From: Mesorhizobium ventifaucium
Lineage (GTDB): Bacteria; Pseudomonadota; Alphaproteobacteria; Rhizobiales; Rhizobiaceae
Reading direction: 5' to 3'
Assembly: GCF_935822925.1 (NCBI RefSeq)
Contig: NZ_CAKXZS010000023.1
Span: forward strand, 1 to 64,000
Length of the DNA: 64,000 nucleotides
Made by a program: the position numbers and the translations under genes. Position 1 is the stretch's first letter. Each line of letters begins with the position of its first letter. Below are positions 60,092 to 64,000 of the stretch, one piece after another. Under the pieces are notes generated by a model, which worked only from the letters and a program-made list of their open reading frames with translations, searched no databases and was not told where the DNA came from.

Positions 60092-61585
60092 GTGAATCGT
60101 GTTCTGCCGGCCGTCTTTGTCCTCGCGCTCAGCGCCCCTGCCTTCGGCCAGACCGTCGACGGTGAGGGTGCCAAGCAGCTCTCCGAAAATCTGTCCCGCT
60201 ATATCGGCAGCAAGGCGATCGACAGCGGGTTCCTGAAGGTTTCGGTGGAAGGCGACGCCTACAAACTCGCCGTCGATTTCAAACCTGTCGTGGACCTGCT
60301 GGCGGCGCAGCATTCCTTCAAGTTCGACTTCAGTCCCTACGCATTGCTCGTCAAGCCAAGCAGCAACGGGACATGGAGCGTCTCGGCGGATATGTCGCAA
60401 AGCGGGTCCTTCGAGTTCAAGGGGCCGGAGGGCCCGCAGAGCATGCAGTTCTCGATTACAGACGGCAAGTTTTCCGGCGTCTACGATCCCGAACAGGCGG
60501 CTTTCACCAGCGCCACACAGTCGATAGCCGGGATGACGATGAATTCCAGGGACACCGCGCAGCGCGCCAAGGTGAGCACCGGCGCCGGTACGGCCACCAT
60601 GAACGCAAGCAAAGCTGCGAATGGCGGCGTGGATTTCACCGCGACGCAGACGCTCGCCGATTTCAGCGAAGCGCTCGACTTTGACGATCCCAAGAGCGGG
60701 CTGAAATTCCCGCTCACGATCAAATCGCCAAAGCTGTCGGTGAACGCGACCGGCAAAGGCGTGCGGACCAAGCCGCTTCTCGATCTGCTGGCATTTGCCG
60801 TGGCCAATGAAGACGAGGCCAGGCTGAAGGCCAACCAGGCGCAGCTCAAATCGCTCTTGCTCGCCGCGCTGCCGCTGTGGGAGCGGATCGACGGAACCTA
60901 CGGGTTCAAGGATCTCACCGTCGAAAGCCCGGTCGGGCATTTCGGTGCGACTGAGCTGGACACAGGCTTCGGGACCGACGGCATCGCCCAGAACGGAGCA
61001 ATCAACTATTCGATCAAGGCCGCTGGACTGAAGATCCCTCACAATCTTGTGCCCGCCTGGGGCACGCCACTGCTGCCCACCGATGTCAGTCTGAATTTCG
61101 GCGGCGCCAATATCGATCTCGACAGCATGGCGAAGAAGGCGATCGAAGCCTTTGATCTGAACAAGAATCCACCGCTGCCGGCCGACTTCGGCGACACCTT
61201 GACCGCCGATTTCATGGCCAAAATGCCGAAATTTGTCATCGGCCACAGCACGGTGAAAAACGGCGACATGGAAATCGCGATGGAAGGCGAGATGACGTTC
61301 GCCGGCATGAAGCCCGAGGCCAATGTGACCATCGATATCGCAGGCTATGATAAGATTGTGGAAAGCCTGCAGGCGGCAGCGAAGTCGGAGCCGGAAGCCG
61401 CGCAATATGTGCCGGTGGCGCTTGCGATCAAGGGATTCGGCAAGACGCTGCCGGACGGCCGCATCGAATGGGTCGTCAACGGCAAGCCGGACGGTTCGGT
61501 CACCGTCAACGGTGTCATGGTGAAGCCGGCCGATCCGGTTGCGAATGATGACGGCGACGACAGCGAAGAAGAAACGACGCCGTAG
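60092..61585 (+). CDS. exported hypothetical protein (DUF2125-like)
   Basis: A 497-residue protein beginning at GTG 60092 with ACGGAG upstream. It has a signal peptide (VLPAVFVLALSAPAFGQ) and a mature part of repeated amphipathic strands (GSFEFKGPEGPQSMQFSITD, GVDFTATQTLADFSEALDFD, ANVTIDIAGYDKIVESLQ), ending in an acidic tail (NDDGDDSEEETTP). The long beta-rich periplasmic domain resembles DUF2125 proteins of rhizobia, but this family call is tentative. It follows the subtilase by 149 bp. Confidence 0.55.
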   Translation: MNRVLPAVFVLALSAPAFGQTVDGEGAKQLSENLSRYIGSKAIDSGFLKVSVEGDAYKLAVDFKPVVDLLAAQHSFKFDFSPYALLVKPSSNGTWSVSADMSQSGSFEFKGPEGPQSMQFSITDGKFSGVYDPEQAAFTSATQSIAGMTMNSRDTAQRAKVSTGAGTATMNASKAANGGVDFTATQTLADFSEALDFDDPKSGLKFPLTIKSPKLSVNATGKGVRTKPLLDLLAFAVANEDEARLKANQAQLKSLLLAALPLWERIDGTYGFKDLTVESPVGHFGATELDTGFGTDGIAQNGAINYSIKAAGLKIPHNLVPAWGTPLLPTDVSLNFGGANIDLDSMAKKAIEAFDLNKNPPLPADFGDTLTADFMAKMPKFVIGHSTVKNGDMEIAMEGEMTFAGMKPEANVTIDIAGYDKIVESLQAAAKSEPEAAQYVPVALAIKGFGKTLPDGRIEWVVNGKPDGSVTVNGVMVKPADPVANDDGDDSEEETTP

Positions 61586-61609
61586 GCGCTTTGGCGATCC
61601 GATCGTCGC

Positions 61610-61909
61610 TCATATCGAATGCTCATGATCGTCGTCGCCAAGCGGCAGCGCCCGCAGCGCCCTGCCGACGGAAGCCGGCGGCGTGCCGGTTTCCGCGGCG
61701 AACCGCATGAGCGTCGGCTCGTGGGCGAGGATGAACTGCAGCACGCCGGCCAGGAATCCCGGCTCGCCAGCCGCCTGGCGGATCGAATGCGCCTCGATGC
61801 CGGTGATCGCCAGGAAGCGGGGCAGAAGTTCCGGATCGGCGGCGACGAAGCCCAATGCCTTCACGGCAATGGTTTCCGCTTCCTCGCGCATTGACCCTGG
61901 GTTTGCCAT
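61610..61909 (-). CDS. DUF3572 family protein
   Basis: A 99-residue cytosolic helical protein, MANPGSMREEAETIAVKALG, with FVAADPELLPRFLAITGIEA, IRQAAGEPGFLAGVLQFILA and a His/Asp-rich end (DDDHEHSI). The pattern matches the small alphaproteobacterial DUF3572. The function is unknown. It is divergent from divK. Confidence 0.85.
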   Translation of the reverse strand: MANPGSMREEAETIAVKALGFVAADPELLPRFLAITGIEAHSIRQAAGEPGFLAGVLQFILAHEPTLMRFAAETGTPPASVGRALRALPLGDDDHEHSI

Positions 61910-62142
61910 CACTACCTTCTTGTGGGTGGAATGAGTCTCTTTTGGCAGTAATCGCAAGCGTCGCCTGCGGCAAGCCATCTGTCTCTGCAATGCGGAGTTC
62001 GCGGTGAAATCCGAAGCTTTTCCGGCAGCCGGTTTCCGTTTCGTCAATTATCTCGCGGTAGAGTCGAGCAGGGTTTGGTGCGTACCGGCGAGGGCGCATG
62101 ACGGCAACCTTCGAGCGGAAGGCAGGCCGGGACGGGAATTTG

Positions 62143-62514
62143 ATGCCTAAGAAGGTCATGATCGTCGAGGACAATGAGCTCAACATGAAGCTCTTTCGGG
62201 ACCTCATCGAAGCGAGCGGTTACGAGACGGTACGCACGCGCAACGGTCTGGAAGCGCTGGATCTGGCGCGACTGCACAGGCCGGACCTCATTTTGATGGA
62301 CATCCAACTGCCCGAAGTGTCGGGGTTGGAAGTGACCAAATGGCTGAAGGAGGACGACGACCTCCATGTCATCCCGGTCATTGCCGTCACCGCATTCGCG
62401 ATGAAGGGCGATGAGGAGCGCATCCGCCAGGGTGGCTGCGAAGCCTATATTTCCAAGCCGATCTCGGTGCCGCGTTTCATCGAAACCATCAAATCCTACC
62501 TGGGCGACGCCTGA
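62143..62514 (+). CDS. divK: cell-cycle response regulator DivK
   Basis: A 123-residue single-domain receiver. The acidic pocket is at VMIVEDNELNM, the phosphoacceptor is Asp53 (LILMDIQLPE) and the conserved Lys is in YISKPISVPRF. In Caulobacter DivK links PleC/DivJ phosphorylation to CtrA control. pleD follows after 33 bp, the classical order. ATG 62143 gives the family-length protein. Confidence 0.95.
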   Translation: MPKKVMIVEDNELNMKLFRDLIEASGYETVRTRNGLEALDLARLHRPDLILMDIQLPEVSGLEVTKWLKEDDDLHVIPVIAVTAFAMKGDEERIRQGGCEAYISKPISVPRFIETIKSYLGDA

Positions 62515-62547
62515 TGCGCCCTTCTAGCCGAGCCGGAGCTTTATGAG

Positions 62548-63921
62548 ATGACCGCACGGATCCTCGTCGTCGACGACATCCCTGCCAATGTCAGGCTGCT
62601 CGAGGTCCGGCTGCTTGCCGAATATTTCGAGGTGCTGACCGCCACCAACGGGCCTGACGCGATCGAGACCTGCGAAAACGGCAAGGTCGATGTCGTGCTG
62701 CTCGACGTGATGATGCCTGATATGGACGGGCTCGAGGTCTGCCGCCGGCTGAAGAGCGATCCGGCGACGTCGCACATCCCTGTCGTCATGATCACCGCGC
62801 TCGACCAGGTTTCGGACCGGGTGCGCGGCCTTGAGGCCGGTGCGGACGATTTTCTGACCAAGCCAGTCAACGATCTGCAATTGATGACGCGCGTCAAAAG
62901 CCTGGTCAGGCTGAAGACTTTGACTGATGAGCTGCGCCTGCGCGCCTCGACCACGCGCAATATCGGCATCGAGGAGCTGTTGAGCCGCAACTTCGCATCC
63001 GCGGACACGACGCCGAAGGTTCTGCTGATCGACGAGCGCAAATCCTCCTTTGAGCGCGTCCAGAAAATGCTGCGCGGCAGCGCCGACCTCGACATCGCCA
63101 CCGATCCGCATGCCGGCTTCTTCCAGGCCGCCGAGACGCCATATGAATGCGTGATGATCTCGACGGGTTTTGCCGATTTCGATCCGCTCAGGCTCTGCTC
63201 GCAACTGCGTTCGCTCGATCGCACCCGTTTCGTGCCGATCATCCTTCTGGCGGAGCAGGGTGAGGAGGGGCGCATCGTCCGCGGCCTCGAGCTCGGCATC
63301 AACGATTTCCTGATGCGGCCGATCGACCAGCAGGAGCTAACCGCTCGGCTGCGCACGCAGGTGCGTCGCAAGCGTTACAACGACCAGCTGCGCGCCAGCG
63401 TCACCCAGACCATCGAGATGGCGGTCACAGACGCGCTGACGGGACTACACAATCGCCGTTACCTCGACAGCCATCTGCAGACACTGTTCGACCGCGCCGT
63501 GGCGCGGCGGCGGCCGCTGTCGGTGATGATCACCGATCTCGACCGCTTCAAGACCATCAACGACGCGCATGGCCATGACGGCGGCGACGAGGTGCTGCGC
63601 GAATTTGCGCGACGGCTGCGCAAGAATGTGCGCGGCATCGATCTCGCCTGCCGCTTCGGTGGCGAGGAGTTCGTCGTGGTGATGCCGGACACGGACGGCA
63701 CGGTCGCCGAAAAGGTCGCGGAGCGTGTTCGCGCCGAGATCGCCCAGATGCCGTTTGCCGTCGGCGATGACGGCAAGACGATCGAGGTTACCGTCAGCGT
63801 CGGCGTGTCGTCGGTGCTGAAGGGTGTCGACTCGGTTGCCGGGCTGATGAAGCGGGCCGACCTCGCGCTCTACGAAGCCAAGAGCGGCGGCCGCAACCGG
63901 GTCGTCGCCAAGGCGGCGTAA
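62548..63921 (+). CDS. pleD: PleD-type response regulator, diguanylate cyclase
   Basis: A 457-residue protein with two receiver domains and a GGDEF domain, making c-di-GMP. REC1 carries Asp53 (VVLLDVMMPDMDG). REC2 (about 150-270) lacks a clear phospho-Asp and serves as an adaptor. The GGDEF domain has GGEEF at 371-375 and an inhibitory RxxD site, RGID at 362-365, five residues upstream. It follows divK and controls polar development in relatives. The last 79 bases of the window hold no further gene. Confidence 0.95.
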   Translation: MTARILVVDDIPANVRLLEVRLLAEYFEVLTATNGPDAIETCENGKVDVVLLDVMMPDMDGLEVCRRLKSDPATSHIPVVMITALDQVSDRVRGLEAGADDFLTKPVNDLQLMTRVKSLVRLKTLTDELRLRASTTRNIGIEELLSRNFASADTTPKVLLIDERKSSFERVQKMLRGSADLDIATDPHAGFFQAAETPYECVMISTGFADFDPLRLCSQLRSLDRTRFVPIILLAEQGEEGRIVRGLELGINDFLMRPIDQQELTARLRTQVRRKRYNDQLRASVTQTIEMAVTDALTGLHNRRYLDSHLQTLFDRAVARRRPLSVMITDLDRFKTINDAHGHDGGDEVLREFARRLRKNVRGIDLACRFGGEEFVVVMPDTDGTVAEKVAERVRAEIAQMPFAVGDDGKTIEVTVSVGVSSVLKGVDSVAGLMKRADLALYEAKSGGRNRVVAKAA

Positions 63922-64000
63922 GGTCCGATTATCCAGTCAATGCGACAGGGTTACGAATTTACCTTAACGCAAGCGATTCGCCTGGCTTGGTTAAGAAATT

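Noticed and set aside
63955..64000. TTAACG and GGTTAA near the end of the window as CtrA sites
   Set aside because: Single degenerate half-sites at unsuitable spacing, and the next gene lies outside the window, so nothing can be assigned.

Overview
The window looks like a chromosomal segment of an alphaproteobacterium of the order Rhizobiales, most likely a Mesorhizobium-type genome (inferred from gene content and order, not from a database search). The evidence is GC-rich coding sequence, the divK-pleD cell-cycle pair, the folE/hisI/Fe-S scaffold/yidD/thrS order, the alaC-hom-glpX-recJ order, a class I PHA synthase, a gcvTHP operon behind a tandem glycine riboswitch, a DUF2336 protein, and an alphaproteobacterial LexA box (GTTC-N7-GTTC) at dinB.

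Region 1 (about 1-7,500) is an accessory patch. It holds a DUF2332 protein, a 207-bp MITE-like element with 3-bp TAA duplications, an alpha/beta hydrolase, a phage-tail remnant (one 5'-truncated gene and one gene broken by a single-base frameshift), and a run of about ten small hypothetical or exported proteins. It ends at a tRNA-Glu gene whose 3' end faces the patch, as expected for an island edge.

Region 2 (7,700-36,550) is mostly housekeeping: an M15-type lipoprotein, phaC, alaC-hom-glpX-recJ, a patatin, hisI, folE, an Fe-S scaffold, yidD, a class D beta-lactamase-like protein, thrS, an acyltransferase, two flavoproteins, a CitE-like lyase with a MaoC hydratase, a DUF2336 protein, parE and gcvTHP.

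Region 3 (36,550-47,050) carries the glycine riboswitch, a molybdopterin oxidoreductase with its b-type cytochrome, a DUF1345 membrane protein, a secreted caspase-like protease facing a divergent outer-membrane barrel, a YaiI protein, glutathione-dependent formaldehyde dehydrogenase and propionyl-CoA carboxylase alpha. The last two genes sit between inverted copies of a roughly 200-bp intergenic repeat.

Region 4 (47,050-64,000) holds dnaE, an ion channel with a C-terminal zinc ribbon, a DMT exporter, dinB with its SOS box, a GNAT protein, a DUF6065-like protein, an ECF sigma/anti-sigma module, a DUF3572 protein and divK-pleD. The ECF module is the most interesting local system. The sigma and anti-sigma genes overlap by ATGA. 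On one side is a secreted protein made almost entirely of Asn-Ser repeats; on the other is a divergent exported subtilase. Both flanking genes have the same GGAAT-N16-CGTT element upstream, so the four genes look like one envelope-stress or surface regulon. Several families of palindromic intergenic repeats are scattered through regions 2-4.
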